NCBI GenBank assembly: GCA_019416395.1
Contig: DXXH01000026.1
Coordinates: forward strand, 1 to 29,568
Reading direction: 5' to 3'
DNA: 29,568 nucleotides
Source: Clostridiales bacterium
GTDB lineage: Bacteria; Bacillota; Clostridia; Oscillospirales; Acutalibacteraceae
Part shown: piece after piece, positions 13,458 to 21,535 of the stretch
How positions within the stretch are numbered: the first letter of the stretch is position 1
Layout of the letters: each line of letters opens with the position of its first letter
The notes under the pieces: generated by a model
What the model was told of the DNA's origin: nothing
What the model saw: only the letters and a program-made list of their open reading frames with translations
Databases searched by the model: none
Made by a program: the position numbers and the translations under genes

Positions 13458-13490
13458 CCCGTCAGCTCCTTCCTGTTTCCATAGTAGGGA

Positions 13491-13520
13491 ATTGTACCAT
13501 GCACCCAAAAACGATGTCAA
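13491..13520 (-). promoter_or_regulatory. sigma-A promoter of LacI regulator 1
   Basis: On the minus strand TTGACA (13515-13520) and TACAAT (13491-13496) are 18 bp apart, about 33 bp before the GTG start codon. Confidence 0.75.
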
Positions 13521-13527
13521 AAGGAAA

Positions 13528-13568
13528 AAGGAAGGGGCCAGCTTTCCAGCTCCCTCCTTTTTTCTGAC
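13528..13568. terminator. terminator after the sugar isomerase gene
   Basis: AGGAAGGGGC and GCTCCCTCCT pair with one mismatch and one wobble, flanked by an A/G-rich run and a T-run. It lies 13 bp past the isomerase stop on the minus strand. Confidence 0.6.
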
Positions 13569-13580
13569 TGTTTCCGGCGA

Positions 13581-14192
13581 TTACCGCTCGTCGTCCCGCA
13601 GATGGCCCAAAGTTCCACCCGGATGCCACTTCACGTACTGTTCCGGACTCAGGTTCCGGTACACCTGAAGCAGCAGGCTCAGCCGCTGGATCACCAGGCA
13701 TTCCGCCAAAATGGAAATACGGGGAGCACGGTTCAGGGGATCCCCTTCCTGGGGTACCCCGGCGAACAGGGTCACTTCCCCTTGCTTGGCCAGCCAGGAC
13801 TCAGTATTGCCTGTGATGGAAATAATCTTGCAGCCATTATTCCGCACTGCTTGCACGGTAGCTTTCAGCTCCTGGGTTTCCCCGCTGTTGGAAATGGCGA
13901 TGACCACGTCTCCAGGCAGCAGCTGGCCGCAGGAACCATGGACCGCCTCTGTCCCGTGGAGGAAATAGGTGGGAGTGCCGGTGGAAGAAAGCAGGGAAGC
14001 CCCGTAATTGGCCACATGGCTGGGCTTGCCAATGCCGGTAATGTGGACCCGGTTGCCCTTTTCCTGGGCGGCCACGATGCATTCCGCAGCCTTGATATAG
14101 CTCTGGTTGTCAATGCCTTTCAGGAACCCTTCCAGCTCCTGCAGGGTGGTGTCGTCAAATGTTTTCAGCACGTCTAAATTCCATTCACTCAT
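13581..14192 (-). CDS. SIS-domain sugar-phosphate isomerase, KdsD-like without CBS domains
   Basis: ATG 14192 is preceded by AAAGAGG. The 203-residue protein is a single SIS domain closely patterned on arabinose-5-phosphate isomerase (KdsD/GutQ): VHITGIGKPSHVANYGASLL (about 49-68), TPTYFLHGTEAVHGSCGQL, the phosphate-binding IAISNSGETQEL and the C-terminal WHPGGTLG. KdsD proteins are usually ~320 residues with two CBS domains, absent here. KdsD has GKS and HGD where this has GKP and HGS, so substrate or regulation may differ. The family interconverts D-arabinose 5-phosphate and D-ribulose 5-phosphate. Its place behind GH172 and a kinase makes a catabolic role likely. An intergenic gap of about 180 bp separates it from the kinase gene; I see no convincing promoter there. 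Confidence 0.87.
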   Translation of the reverse strand: MSEWNLDVLKTFDDTTLQELEGFLKGIDNQSYIKAAECIVAAQEKGNRVHITGIGKPSHVANYGASLLSSTGTPTYFLHGTEAVHGSCGQLLPGDVVIAISNSGETQELKATVQAVRNNGCKIISITGNTESWLAKQGEVTLFAGVPQEGDPLNRAPRISILAECLVIQRLSLLLQVYRNLSPEQYVKWHPGGTLGHLRDDER

Positions 14193-14374
14193 ATGGATAG
14201 CCTCTTTTCTCTCGATCTTGATTTCAAATATCCCAAGCCCCGCCGCGATCTTCGTTGTTTCCGGCAGGATTTGGGGCTATGTCCTGTGTTTCAGATCCCC
14301 CAAAAAGGGGAATTTCCTTGTTCCCTGCCATGGACTTCTCTTTCAGGCACAGTCCAGGAACAGGGGAACGGTGG

Positions 14375-15367
14375 TCAGCCTTCCTTGTGAATCCGCAATT
14401 CCGGCTCGCCCCGCTGAACGAACAGCTCTTCCACCTGCTCCAGCGTAGGCAGAGAGGTTTGCGCCCCCATCACCGATACAGTGAGAGCGCCCACATAGTT
14501 CGCCATGCGCAGAGCCGTCTCGGGGGCGATCCCCATGGCCAGGAAAGCGCAGAAGCCGCCGGTAAAAGAGTCCCCGGCGCCGGTGGGATCCACCGAGGTC
14601 ACATTTTCCAGAGCGGGGGCAAACAGGAACGTATCCTTATCCCCAAAGGCAGCGCCCGCCGAGCCTAAGGTGACCAGCACATGGGAAACTCCCATATCCA
14701 GTATTTTCTGGATGACCGTCTGGACCAGTTTCAGATCCAATCCCTCTTCCTTGCTGGGAATGTGGATTCCAGTCAGGTCCTCTGCCTCATGCTCGTTGCA
14801 GGACAGATAGTCCAGGCCGTCCAACAGGGACTTGCTCAGGTTCTTATCGGAAGGCGCGGTGTTCAGCATCACCGGGACGCCCTTATTCCGGGCATACTTG
14901 GCCACCAGCTCGTTGATTTCCATGGGGATTTCCAGCTGGAGCATCACCATGTCATACTGGGAGATGCCTTCTTCCAGGAAGGCCACGTCCTCAGGGGTAA
15001 TGGCCATGTTGGCTCCAGGCACCACAATAATTCTGTTTTGGGTGGAGCCGTCCTCACCGATCAGCAGCTGGACGTTCCCGATGGACGAGGGGTGGTCCGG
15101 ATCGATTTTCACATGGCTGCAATCGATTTTATCCTCCACGCAAGCCCCTACCAGGTCTTTGCCGAAGGAATCGTCTCCCACGCTGCCTACCATGGTGACC
15201 TGGGCCCCTAAACGGGCGGCGGAAATGGCCTGGTTAGCCCCTTTGCCTCCGGTAGCCATATGGAAATCACAGCCCAGCACAGTTTCTCCCTGCTGAGGGA
15301 ATACATGGGTGGAAACGATCAAGTCTTTGACAAAGCTTCCCACCACTAAAATTTTCGGTTGTCTCAT
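14375..15367 (-). CDS. PfkB/ribokinase-family sugar kinase
   Basis: I prefer ATG 15367, because AAAGGA and GGAGG lie upstream; ATG 15391 has no site and would add eight residues. The 330-residue protein starts RQPKILVVGSFVKDLIVSTH. It has the sugar-binding TGGKGANQAISAARLGAQV (about residues 39-57) and the C-terminal signature DPTGAGDSFTGGF, whose aspartate is the catalytic base in the family. It phosphorylates a furanose or hexose with ATP; ribokinase, fructokinase and D-arabinose kinase cannot be told apart by eye. It starts 26 bp after the GH172 stop, so the two are cotranscribed. Confidence 0.9.
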   Translation of the reverse strand: MRQPKILVVGSFVKDLIVSTHVFPQQGETVLGCDFHMATGGKGANQAISAARLGAQVTMVGSVGDDSFGKDLVGACVEDKIDCSHVKIDPDHPSSIGNVQLLIGEDGSTQNRIIVVPGANMAITPEDVAFLEEGISQYDMVMLQLEIPMEINELVAKYARNKGVPVMLNTAPSDKNLSKSLLDGLDYLSCNEHEAEDLTGIHIPSKEEGLDLKLVQTVIQKILDMGVSHVLVTLGSAGAAFGDKDTFLFAPALENVTSVDPTGAGDSFTGGFCAFLAMGIAPETALRMANYVGALTVSVMGAQTSLPTLEQVEELFVQRGEPELRIHKEG

Positions 15368-15393
15368 GTCCTCCAATCCTTTCTCTGTCATGC

Positions 15394-16476
15394 TCAGTTG
15401 ATTTCTAAATAATCTTTATCTGGTAACGGCGGGAAGGCGGCTGTGGGCAATGTCTGATACCAGAACGCCACCGAGGAAATATCGTCCTGCAAAGGCAGGT
15501 ACCGGCCTCCCTCGCGCCATCCCAACGCCTGAATGGTCACCTTTAGATCCTTGTCAAAACGAATGGGATCGTTGATGTGGAATCGGTACATCCCAAACCG
15601 TTTTTGACTCTGGTACAACCTGTCCTGGGGAACCTCGTAGAACCCGCCGTATGGCGTGGAAAAATCCAGGTAATTCTGGTGGGTCCTGGGATCCTCAAAG
15701 TCATAAGACCCGCAGAAGTAATCCTCCGTGCCCGTACCGCAGATGGTGGGATAATCCCGGTCCCCATCCAGGTAAAACTTGATCTCGCCTTCGCCCCACC
15801 AACCGTTGTTGTTGACGCCCCAAGCCATATAAGTGCCCACATACTGGCCTTTTCCCTGTACCCCGTCCAAAATGGTATACACCTCTTTGTAGGGCAGGGG
15901 ATTGACCCGGCGGAACTGGGCATGGAAATAGGCGGCGTCTTCCGGAACAGGCCCCAGGCAGTAATCTACCTGGTAATAGTAAACCACTTCCTCTTCCGCA
16001 CGGTTTTCCAGGGTAATGCGGCAACGTTTGCGGAAAGGCATCGTCCAATAGCAGTTGAATGCGCTGCCGGGATTGACGCATACCGCCAAACTGGAAATAT
16101 GGAAATATTCCTGCCAGCCGCTGCAAAAGAAATCGCCCACCGGGCATTCCACCGAAGGGGTCTCCTGATCGTCCCAATAGAACCGGATAATGGTATTTCT
16201 CCATTTCCCAGTGGGTGTCAGCCAGATGTGCTGAATGGCTCCCGACCCTTGGATATCCGCCATTTCAAAGGTTTCCCCCGCTCCGATGCGGACATAGGGA
16301 TTGACTTTCCACCCTGTTCCCAAATCCCGGGCAGCCAGCTTTGCCGAACCGTCTTCCAGCCGGCACTTGGCTCCACCGCCTTTTTCCCCGGTGAAATTCT
16401 CCGGGCTGATAGAGCGGCTTACCGTATTGGAGAGCAAAAAGAGAGTTCCCATCTCATTGGACAGACCGTGATACAT
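15394..16476 (-). CDS. GH172-family (DUF2961) glycoside hydrolase
   Basis: ATG 16476 has AGGAGG eight bases upstream; the protein has 360 residues, a usual family size, and no signal peptide, so it acts in the cytoplasm. Family landmarks are SRSISPENFTGEKGGGAK near the start, QHIWLT (82-87), the WWGEGEIKFYLDGD stretch (226-239) and GTGTEDYFCGSY (247-258). Acidic residues in the last two motifs (Glu229 or Glu231, and Glu251) are the likely catalytic pair by comparison with characterised relatives. Known GH172 members act on alpha-D-fructofuranosides and difructose dianhydrides or on alpha-D-arabinofuranosides. It is the first gene of an operon with a sugar kinase and, after a gap, a KdsD-like isomerase, under a perfect-consensus promoter with a palindromic operator. 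The substrate is inferred only as a furanoside. Confidence 0.92.
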   Translation of the reverse strand: MYHGLSNEMGTLFLLSNTVSRSISPENFTGEKGGGAKCRLEDGSAKLAARDLGTGWKVNPYVRIGAGETFEMADIQGSGAIQHIWLTPTGKWRNTIIRFYWDDQETPSVECPVGDFFCSGWQEYFHISSLAVCVNPGSAFNCYWTMPFRKRCRITLENRAEEEVVYYYQVDYCLGPVPEDAAYFHAQFRRVNPLPYKEVYTILDGVQGKGQYVGTYMAWGVNNNGWWGEGEIKFYLDGDRDYPTICGTGTEDYFCGSYDFEDPRTHQNYLDFSTPYGGFYEVPQDRLYQSQKRFGMYRFHINDPIRFDKDLKVTIQALGWREGGRYLPLQDDISSVAFWYQTLPTAAFPPLPDKDYLEIN

Positions 16477-16493
16477 GAACAGGCCTCCTTTTA

Positions 16494-16511
16494 TGTGATA
16501 TCGATGTCACA
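16494..16511. promoter_or_regulatory. LacI-type operator of the GH172 operon
   Basis: TGTGATATCGATGTCACA is palindromic at 16 of 18 positions, with the central CG typical of LacI-family sites. It starts 11 bp downstream of the -10 box and ends before the GH172 ribosome binding site, a blocking position. LacI regulator 1 is the nearest candidate. Confidence 0.7.
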
Positions 16512-16522
16512 AATTTAGTTAT

Positions 16523-16551
16523 ATTATATTCATAAAAAGTTCCAATGTCAA
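16523..16551 (-). promoter_or_regulatory. consensus sigma-A promoter of the GH172 operon
   Basis: On the minus strand TTGACA (16546-16551) and TATAAT (16523-16528) are both perfect and 17 bp apart. Such a strong promoter needs a repressor, which fits the operator just downstream. Confidence 0.92.
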
Positions 16552-16760
16552 CGAGTAAATCAAGAGAATTTCCCTGATTTTCCCCCTTGAAACGTTCTTT
16601 TCTTCTGGGAGAGTCTGAAACAAGGCTTGAATATTTATGGAACCGATGCTATTAGTGTAAATCGGGCTTTTAGGCTCTGATTCACAAAGAATGCTTTTCC
16701 GCCCTATGTTAAAATAACGTTCTTGCTGCTTTCCAGTACACAAACGGTTTTTAGAATAGA
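16552..16760. other. AT-rich spacer between two leftward operons
   Basis: No convincing gene or site is visible. One open frame (16519-16812, minus) has no ribosome binding site and starts inside the terminator stem. Confidence 0.5.
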
Positions 16761-16761
16761 A

Positions 16762-16806
16762 AAACGCACCTGCCTGTTCAGAAATCTCTGAACGACAAGT
16801 GCGTTT
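16762..16806. terminator. long hairpin terminator of the ABC/oxidoreductase operon
   Basis: AAACGCAC (16762-16769) pairs with GTGCGTTT (16799-16806), and inside it GTTCAGA (16776-16782) pairs with TCTGAAC (16787-16793). It begins 19 bp past the second oxidoreductase stop, with a T-run on the minus strand. Confidence 0.8.
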
Positions 16807-16824
16807 CTTCACGAAAGTTGCCGG

Positions 16825-18141
16825 TCAATCCTTACAATTGGGAAGATAAGCCCCAAGCTTTTTCAACGCTTTTTGAATTTTTGCAACAGGCGCCTGATGC
16901 ACATCTGCATTCTCCAAAGCACAAAGAGCAGCAGCCGTTCCCGCGGCCTGGCCTGTAATATAGCAGCCGGGCATGACCCGTACAGAAGACTGCATATACC
17001 GGTCCGTCCAAATACACCGCCCTGCGGTGAGCAAGTTTCCAAATCCTTTTACCGGCAAGGTCCGATACGGGATTCCATAACTCTCCCCCACCTTATAACG
17101 GTAAGTGGTATGCTCTTTTTCAAAAAGCTGGTAATCGTCCAATCCAACCGTATTGGCGTGGATATCCACATTGTAGCTGTACCGGCCGATCTCATCTGGA
17201 AATACCGCCTGGTCCAGGAAATCCTGAAGGACCAACTGGTAATCGCATACCACCCGGCGGCTTTCCCGAATCCCCAACTGGGGCGCGGAACATACCAATT
17301 CCGCGTTTTCAAATCCGCTTAAATATTCCCGGTAGTACCGGCGGTATTCTTGCATACGCTTTCTGGCTTCCACCATGCCTTTTGTCAGGCTCTGGGAATC
17401 GGTTCCATCTACCCCAAACACATGACCCACATTCGAGCCACCCACACCTTTTGCAATGGGCCACATTCCGGGCAGATGCAAATCATTTTGGGTAAACACA
17501 TGATCCTCAAACGCCTTTTCCAGCATCCGGCTGTCCGGCGGCACGACCTTACTCCAGTCAATCCCAGTCCACAGGCCGCACAAGGTACTGCCCATCACTT
17601 CCCCGTGTTCTCCACCTTTTTCAAACTGGGCGCCTGCATACGCGCAAAGATCCGCGTCCCCTGTACAATCTATGTACACTTTGGCTTTCACAGCGTAACG
17701 GTTTCCTTTTCCAGCGCAAATCACATACTGGATTTTCCCGTCCGCAACTCCCACGTCAATGACCTGCGTGTTAAACGTGTACTCCGCTCCGCATTCTTCC
17801 ATCATGGAGTCATAACAGAGCTTTAACGTCTCCACCGGGATATTGGGGGGACAATAGGGTTTGGCCGATTCGGGAGCGTGTTCCTTCAGATAATCGAACA
17901 CCCGCTTGCCAATGCCTGCCGCCAAAAATTCCTTGCCATTGCCAAACTCCATAAATGCCGGCACCAGCATGGTTACCGCCGCACCGCCAAAGGATTGGGA
18001 AGCCTCGGCCAAAAAGACCTGGGCTCCTGCTTCCCGAGCCGCTATGGCCGCACTGATTCCCGCCGGCCCGCCTCCAGCGATAAAGACGTCTGTTTCCACC
18101 CTGACCGGGATTTCTTTGCTGTATCGTATGGTTTCACTCAT
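16825..18141 (-). CDS. FAD-dependent oxidoreductase 2 (PF12831-like)
   Basis: I chose ATG 18141 (AAAGGGG ten bases upstream); the open frame extends further but only as unrelated residues in the previous gene. The 438-residue protein has the dinucleotide-binding VFIAGGGPAGISAAIAAREA at about 19-38, IDCTGDADLCAYAG in the middle and the C-terminal FAD contact NLLTAGRCIWTDRYMQ. This is the FAD_oxidored (PF12831) type. It is a paralogue of the preceding gene, sharing GHVFG, SLTKGMVEARKRMQEYRRYY and GIRESRR. Being last in the ABC operon, it probably oxidises a sugar or derivative. There is no signal peptide, so it is cytoplasmic. The reaction is unknown. Confidence 0.85.
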   Translation of the reverse strand: MSETIRYSKEIPVRVETDVFIAGGGPAGISAAIAAREAGAQVFLAEASQSFGGAAVTMLVPAFMEFGNGKEFLAAGIGKRVFDYLKEHAPESAKPYCPPNIPVETLKLCYDSMMEECGAEYTFNTQVIDVGVADGKIQYVICAGKGNRYAVKAKVYIDCTGDADLCAYAGAQFEKGGEHGEVMGSTLCGLWTGIDWSKVVPPDSRMLEKAFEDHVFTQNDLHLPGMWPIAKGVGGSNVGHVFGVDGTDSQSLTKGMVEARKRMQEYRRYYREYLSGFENAELVCSAPQLGIRESRRVVCDYQLVLQDFLDQAVFPDEIGRYSYNVDIHANTVGLDDYQLFEKEHTTYRYKVGESYGIPYRTLPVKGFGNLLTAGRCIWTDRYMQSSVRVMPGCYITGQAAGTAAALCALENADVHQAPVAKIQKALKKLGAYLPNCKD

Positions 18142-18185
18142 GATCTTACTGCCCCTTTTTGAAAATGTACCCTCCTGGTTCTGCT

Positions 18186-19583
18186 TCACGCAGTTTCCCC
18201 TCGGGTCATAACCTTTGACAACGTTTCCTGGGGAAGGTTGGCTCCCTGGCCCCGAAGGGTTTTCACCAATTCTTCCGTATCCAAGCCGCAAGCCGGCTGT
18301 CCGGTCTGGCAATGCTGTACCGCCGCCACGCCGCTGGCCTGCCCCATCATAGCCGCCGCCGGCTGGACCCGCAGCGACCCTTGCACCATAACATCTGCCG
18401 ACACACACCGCCCTGCCGTCCACAAGTTGACAGAGCCCTTGGGCACCAATACCCCATAGGGAATCCCATAATATTCTCCCGGCTTATACCGGTCCACCTT
18501 TTCAAAGGAACTGGAATACCGCTCATATTGTTCCTCTGAGCAGTCATAGACGTGGATATCAATGGCCTTGGCGAAAATGGCGATTTGGTCCGGGAATTTC
18601 CTTCTTGCCGCGTAATCGTCATAGCACAGCACATATTCCCCTAAAATCCGCCGGGATTCCCGAATCCCCATCATGGCTGCCGTTGTCACCAGCTGAAGCT
18701 GGGGCAGATCATAATACGTGCGGAAAAATTCCAGATATTCCTGGACCAGCCTGCGTCCCCGCACCATGCCCTTGGACAGGCTGGCGCAGTTGGTGGAACT
18801 CATGCCAAACACATGCCCGGCATTCATGGAACCCAATTGCCCCATGCTCATAAACAAACCGGGAACATGATGGTCTGGCTGGGAAAAGAACCCGTCGGCT
18901 ATGGCCTGATCGATTTTCGCCTGATGATCCGGCAGGCCAATATCCTGGTATCCCGTTTTCCGCCAATCCACCCCGGAAAGAAGAGCACACAGGGTGGGAG
19001 GCATAATGTTGGGCGTATCAATTCCCGCGTCCCAGCATTTCACGCCACACAAATGGGAAAGCACTGCATCTCCTGTAGCGTCGATATATGTTTTTGCCCT
19101 TACATAGCGATACCCTTCCACATTGGAGAGCACCACCCCTTTTACACATAGAGCGTCAGGGTCCACATCGGCGTCAATGACTTTTGTAAAAAAGCGGACT
19201 TCCACCTTTTCCCGCTCCATCATTTCATCGAGGAGCAGCTTGAGGCCTTCTCCGTCAAAGGGCGTCCAGCGCATTTGCTGTTTCCGCCATCGTTCCGGGT
19301 TCAGCAAATCGGGCACATACCCCCGCTCATACAGGGTTTCTATCACTTCTTTCATCCAGCCCCCTACCAGCATCTGCTCCCCATTTGCCATAGGGTCAAA
19401 TTCTGTCACTAAGCCGGAAGTCCCCGTTCCGCCCAGACACCCCATCGCTTCAACAAGGAGCACCTTGGCGCCTAACCGGGCTGCGGAAACCGCTGCGGCG
19501 CACCCCGCGGGACCTCCGCCCAAAACCGCCACATCGTAGCCTTCCTCTACGGGAATATCCCGTTCCAGCCGGAATGTCTCCAT
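18186..19583 (-). CDS. FAD-dependent oxidoreductase 1 (PF12831-like)
   Basis: ATG 19583 has GGAGG ten bases upstream; a GTG at 19592 is too close to that site. The 465-residue protein has the FAD-binding VAVLGGGPAGCAAAVSAARL at about 18-37, YIDATGDAVLSHLCG in the middle, GHVFGMSSTNCASLSKGMVR, GIRESRRILGEY and the C-terminal NLWTAGRCVSADVMVQ. It matches its downstream neighbour along its length, with 44 bp between them, suggesting an old tandem duplication kept because the two act on different substrates or as a pair. Cysteine follows the GGGPAG motif here, where the paralogue has Ile-Ser. It starts 24 bp after permease 2 ends. Function is inferred from family and operon only. Confidence 0.86.
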   Translation of the reverse strand: METFRLERDIPVEEGYDVAVLGGGPAGCAAAVSAARLGAKVLLVEAMGCLGGTGTSGLVTEFDPMANGEQMLVGGWMKEVIETLYERGYVPDLLNPERWRKQQMRWTPFDGEGLKLLLDEMMEREKVEVRFFTKVIDADVDPDALCVKGVVLSNVEGYRYVRAKTYIDATGDAVLSHLCGVKCWDAGIDTPNIMPPTLCALLSGVDWRKTGYQDIGLPDHQAKIDQAIADGFFSQPDHHVPGLFMSMGQLGSMNAGHVFGMSSTNCASLSKGMVRGRRLVQEYLEFFRTYYDLPQLQLVTTAAMMGIRESRRILGEYVLCYDDYAARRKFPDQIAIFAKAIDIHVYDCSEEQYERYSSSFEKVDRYKPGEYYGIPYGVLVPKGSVNLWTAGRCVSADVMVQGSLRVQPAAAMMGQASGVAAVQHCQTGQPACGLDTEELVKTLRGQGANLPQETLSKVMTRGETA

Positions 19584-19607
19584 GAAACTCACTCCTCCTT
19601 ATCCCTC

Positions 19608-20444
19608 TTAACCTTTGACGCTGCCCATGGAAATTCCAGCCACAATGTATTTCTGGCAGAACAGGAACACAATTGCCACCGGAATCACCGCCAAAACCGA
19701 TGCTGCCATCAACAGGTTCAGCTGCTGACCAAAATCGTTTTGATAGTTGCTCATCGCCAGCTGTACCGTGGCCATATCGGGAGAATTGAGCAAAATCAAG
19801 GGCATCAGGAACTGGTTCCAGCTGCTGAGCACTGTCAGAATGGTCAAAGTTGCCAGAATGGGGGAAGACAAGGGCATGACGATGCGAAACATCATGCGCA
19901 ACTCCCCGCATCCGTCAATCCGGGCTGCCTCAATCACCTCGTTGGGAATGGTCATCATAAACTGGCGCATTAAGAATACCCCATACGCGCTGGCTATCCC
20001 GGGAAGAATCACTCCCAAATGGGTATTGATCAAGTTCAGGTTCGTGGTCAGAATAAACACGGGAATCATGGTCAGCTGGGCCGGAAGCATCATCGTGCCC
20101 AGAAGGATCAGAAAAATGACCGTCTTCCCTTTGAAATCAAATTTCGCCAGGGCATATCCGGTAAAGCTGCACACCACCAGCACCCCTGCCGTGGTCCCCA
20201 CCGTGATCACCAGCGAGTTCCAATAGTTGCGCAGAAAATCACTTCCCGAAAGCACTTGGGTGTAATTTTCCCATGCCATCTGTTTTGGGAATAAGCTGGG
20301 TGGGATCTGGGAAAGCTCATTGGCTGTTTTAAATGAAGACAGCACGCCCCAGATGAAGGGAATAAAAATGGTGGCAGCCGCAAAACTCAACACCAGATAG
20401 AGAAGGACCCGCCCCAAAGAAAACCTGCTCTTCGCTTTCGTCAT
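19608..20444 (-). CDS. ABC sugar permease 2 (MalG/UgpE type)
   Basis: ATG 20444 has AAAGGA nine bases upstream; a GTG at 20474 with GGGAG upstream is the alternative and adds ten residues. The 278-residue protein has six hydrophobic segments and the cytoplasmic EAA loop EAARIDGCGELRMMFRIVMP that docks the ATPase. The ending VAGISMGSVKG is typical of the CUT1 inner permease. It pairs with the gene just upstream to form the membrane channel. No ATPase gene is in the window. Confidence 0.93.
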   Translation of the reverse strand: MTKAKSRFSLGRVLLYLVLSFAAATIFIPFIWGVLSSFKTANELSQIPPSLFPKQMAWENYTQVLSGSDFLRNYWNSLVITVGTTAGVLVVCSFTGYALAKFDFKGKTVIFLILLGTMMLPAQLTMIPVFILTTNLNLINTHLGVILPGIASAYGVFLMRQFMMTIPNEVIEAARIDGCGELRMMFRIVMPLSSPILATLTILTVLSSWNQFLMPLILLNSPDMATVQLAMSNYQNDFGQQLNLLMAASVLAVIPVAIVFLFCQKYIVAGISMGSVKG

Positions 20445-20513
20445 TTGGATCAATCCTTTATCTTTAGAATACACCGGGCAGCTCCCGGTGCTGTCGCGCT
20501 TAAACGATCCACC

Positions 20514-21398
20514 TCAGTCGGTATCGCTTCCCTGGCTCAAAATCTTACGCTGCAAAATTGTGAGCACAAACAGCACTACAAAGAAAACAAATGCCAACGC
20601 CGAGGCATACCCGAACTGGAACCGGGTGAACGCCACATCGTAAATGTACTGGACAAATGTCAGGGTAGCCGTTCCAGGCCCGCCTTTTGTCATGGTATAC
20701 GTGATATCGAACATGTTGAAAGAACCAATGATGGCCGTGGTAACCACAAAAATCGTGGTGGGCTTTAGGCACGGCAGAGTGATATACCAGAATTTTTGCA
20801 GTTCCGACGCCCCGTCGATGGAAGCCGCTTCATAGTAGTCGGGGGAAATCCCTTTAATCCCCGCGATGTAGATGATCAGGTTGGAACCAAGCCCCTTCCA
20901 AACGCTGACCAGGATAATCACCCACATGGCCTTATCTGTGGCCAGCCAATTCTGTCCCGGCAGGCCAAACCAAGAAAGGGCTGTGTTGATAAATCCATAG
21001 GTGGGGTTGAACATCGCTTTCCAGATCACGCCCACGATGACCTCGGACAGCACATATGGGAAAAACAAGGTCGCTCTAAAAAAGCCCTCGCCTTTGATTT
21101 TCTGGTTAAGCAGCGCCGCCAATACCATGGCTAAAACCACTTTGAATGGCACCGCGCAGACATAAATCAAGGTGTTGATAATCGATGTGTAAAACAGGTG
21201 GTCTGAAAACATGTGGGAAAAATTTTCCAGACCAATAAACTGGGTCTCCACAGTGGCTCCCCAATCGAAAAAGCTCATCACAAGAGCGTAAATGGCTGGA
21301 TATACCAGATATGCGCCAAAAAACAACAGCGCCGGCAGCAAAAACAGATATGGCGTCAGTTTTTTCCGCAGCTTGTAATTTTTCTGTTTCCGCGTCAT
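20514..21398 (-). CDS. ABC sugar permease 1 (MalF/UgpA type)
   Basis: ATG 21398 has AAAGGAG upstream, giving 294 residues. A short positive N-terminus (TRKQKNYKLRKK) leads into the first membrane segment YLFLLPALLFFGAYLVYPAI. The EAA loop reads EAASIDGASELQKFWYITLP, and the family motif TKGGPGTATLT follows it. It forms the heterodimeric channel with permease 2, 69 bp downstream. It follows the binding protein after a hairpin at 21448-21476 that may lower its expression relative to that gene. Confidence 0.94.
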   Translation of the reverse strand: MTRKQKNYKLRKKLTPYLFLLPALLFFGAYLVYPAIYALVMSFFDWGATVETQFIGLENFSHMFSDHLFYTSIINTLIYVCAVPFKVVLAMVLAALLNQKIKGEGFFRATLFFPYVLSEVIVGVIWKAMFNPTYGFINTALSWFGLPGQNWLATDKAMWVIILVSVWKGLGSNLIIYIAGIKGISPDYYEAASIDGASELQKFWYITLPCLKPTTIFVVTTAIIGSFNMFDITYTMTKGGPGTATLTFVQYIYDVAFTRFQFGYASALAFVFFVVLFVLTILQRKILSQGSDTD

Positions 21399-21447
21399 AG
21401 CACTTCTCCTTTATTTTTGAAATAACCCCAAAAGTATTCCCGGCCTT

Positions 21448-21476
21448 GCCCGGGGCAGACTCGCCTCCGCCCCGGC
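21448..21476. promoter_or_regulatory. GC-rich hairpin between binding protein and permease genes
   Basis: GCCCGGGGC and GCCCCGGC form an 8-bp stem with one bulge and a 12-base loop, in a 137-bp gap. It lacks a T-run, so it more likely stabilises the upstream mRNA than terminates it. Confidence 0.5.
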
Positions 21477-21535
21477 AGCCGGTACTGTCAATCAAACGGA
21501 CAAATAGAATTTGTTTTTACGGTTTTACCATGTTG

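Noticed and set aside
13497..13520. LacI 1 operator at its own promoter
   Set aside because: GACATCG resembles one half of the GH172 operator, but the other half is not present, so autoregulation is not supported.
16519..16812. 97-codon minus-strand frame
   Set aside because: It starts inside the terminator stem, covers the GH172 promoter, and has no ribosome binding site or known relative.
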